This document shows positions 6,856-6,910 of a DNA stretch of 6,910 nt, piece after piece. The stretch's first letter is position 1; each line of letters begins with the position of its first letter. The stretch spans positions 1 to 6,910 of the forward strand of contig CAYTCZ010000171.1 in assembly GCA_964436315.1 (NCBI GenBank). Direction: 5' to 3'. Under the pieces are notes generated by a model. That model did no database searches. It saw only the letters and a list, made by a program, of their open reading frames with translations, and was not told the origin of the DNA. The DNA comes from CAYTCZ01 sp964436315 (lineage in GTDB: Bacteria; Actinomycetota; Thermoleophilia; Gaiellales; Gaiellaceae). Position numbers and translations under genes: made by a program.

Positions 6856-6907
6856 CCCCTTCCAGCCGTCAGCGGCGCCCGAACACCGGCTTCGCAGAAG
6901 ATCCTAT
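6856..6907 (+). repeat. Right copy of the 52-bp inverted repeat
   Basis: This copy opposes the left copy at 55-106: a 19-bp block (6856-6874) and an 18-bp block (6890-6907) are identical, and the 15-bp centre (6875-6889) differs. Three further bases (ATG) reach the window end and no longer match. On the minus strand the FG-GAP gene emerges directly from it. Both copies have the CCCCTTCCAGCC end facing the window interior, so any element body lies outward on each side. Confidence 0.85.
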
Positions 6908-6910
6908 ATG

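Overview
GC-rich DNA from a predatory-type myxobacterium (Myxococcota; a Polyangiales/Sandaracinus-like lineage is my guess). The evidence is a secreted FG-GAP/Cys-rich protein ending in a MYXO-CTERM anchor, a Pkn-type Ser/Thr kinase N-terminus, and a PilZ protein of the type common in Myxococcus. There are no RNA genes, CRISPR arrays, recognisable transposase or phage genes. The high GC content gives long antisense shadow frames across most of the window.

Layout. (a) 1-362, minus: N-terminal lobe of a Ser/Thr kinase whose homology stops exactly where a 52-bp repeat begins (55-106). (b) 515-3220, minus: a 901-residue protein joining MORN-like 'W..DG' repeats, including three ~100-residue super-repeats, to a C-terminal HEAT-like helical domain. 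(c) 3311-4258, plus, divergent from (b): a cytoplasmic WD40/TolB-like beta-propeller with seven blade signatures. (d) 4362-4991, plus: a 209-residue protein tentatively resembling the SMI1/KNR4 (SUKH) fold. (e) 5130-5522, plus: a PilZ c-di-GMP receptor with both ligand motifs intact. (f) 5565 to the right end, minus, convergent with (e): the C-terminal part of an FG-GAP/Cys-rich/MYXO-CTERM surface protein, with an in-frame TAG at 6639-6641 and its 5' part cut at a second copy of the repeat (6856-6907).

How it fits together. The three central genes (b-d) are soluble repeat or binding-type proteins of kinds often seen as accessory or immunity-like genes; no toxin or effector gene is present here, so no system can be named. 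The PilZ gene stands alone. The most striking feature is the framing: two genes, one at each edge, are broken at opposite-facing copies of the same 52-bp sequence. That sequence has a 19-bp block, a 15-bp variable centre and an 18-bp block, as expected for terminal inverted repeats of an unidentified mobile element, or for a repeat family at which an assembly broke.
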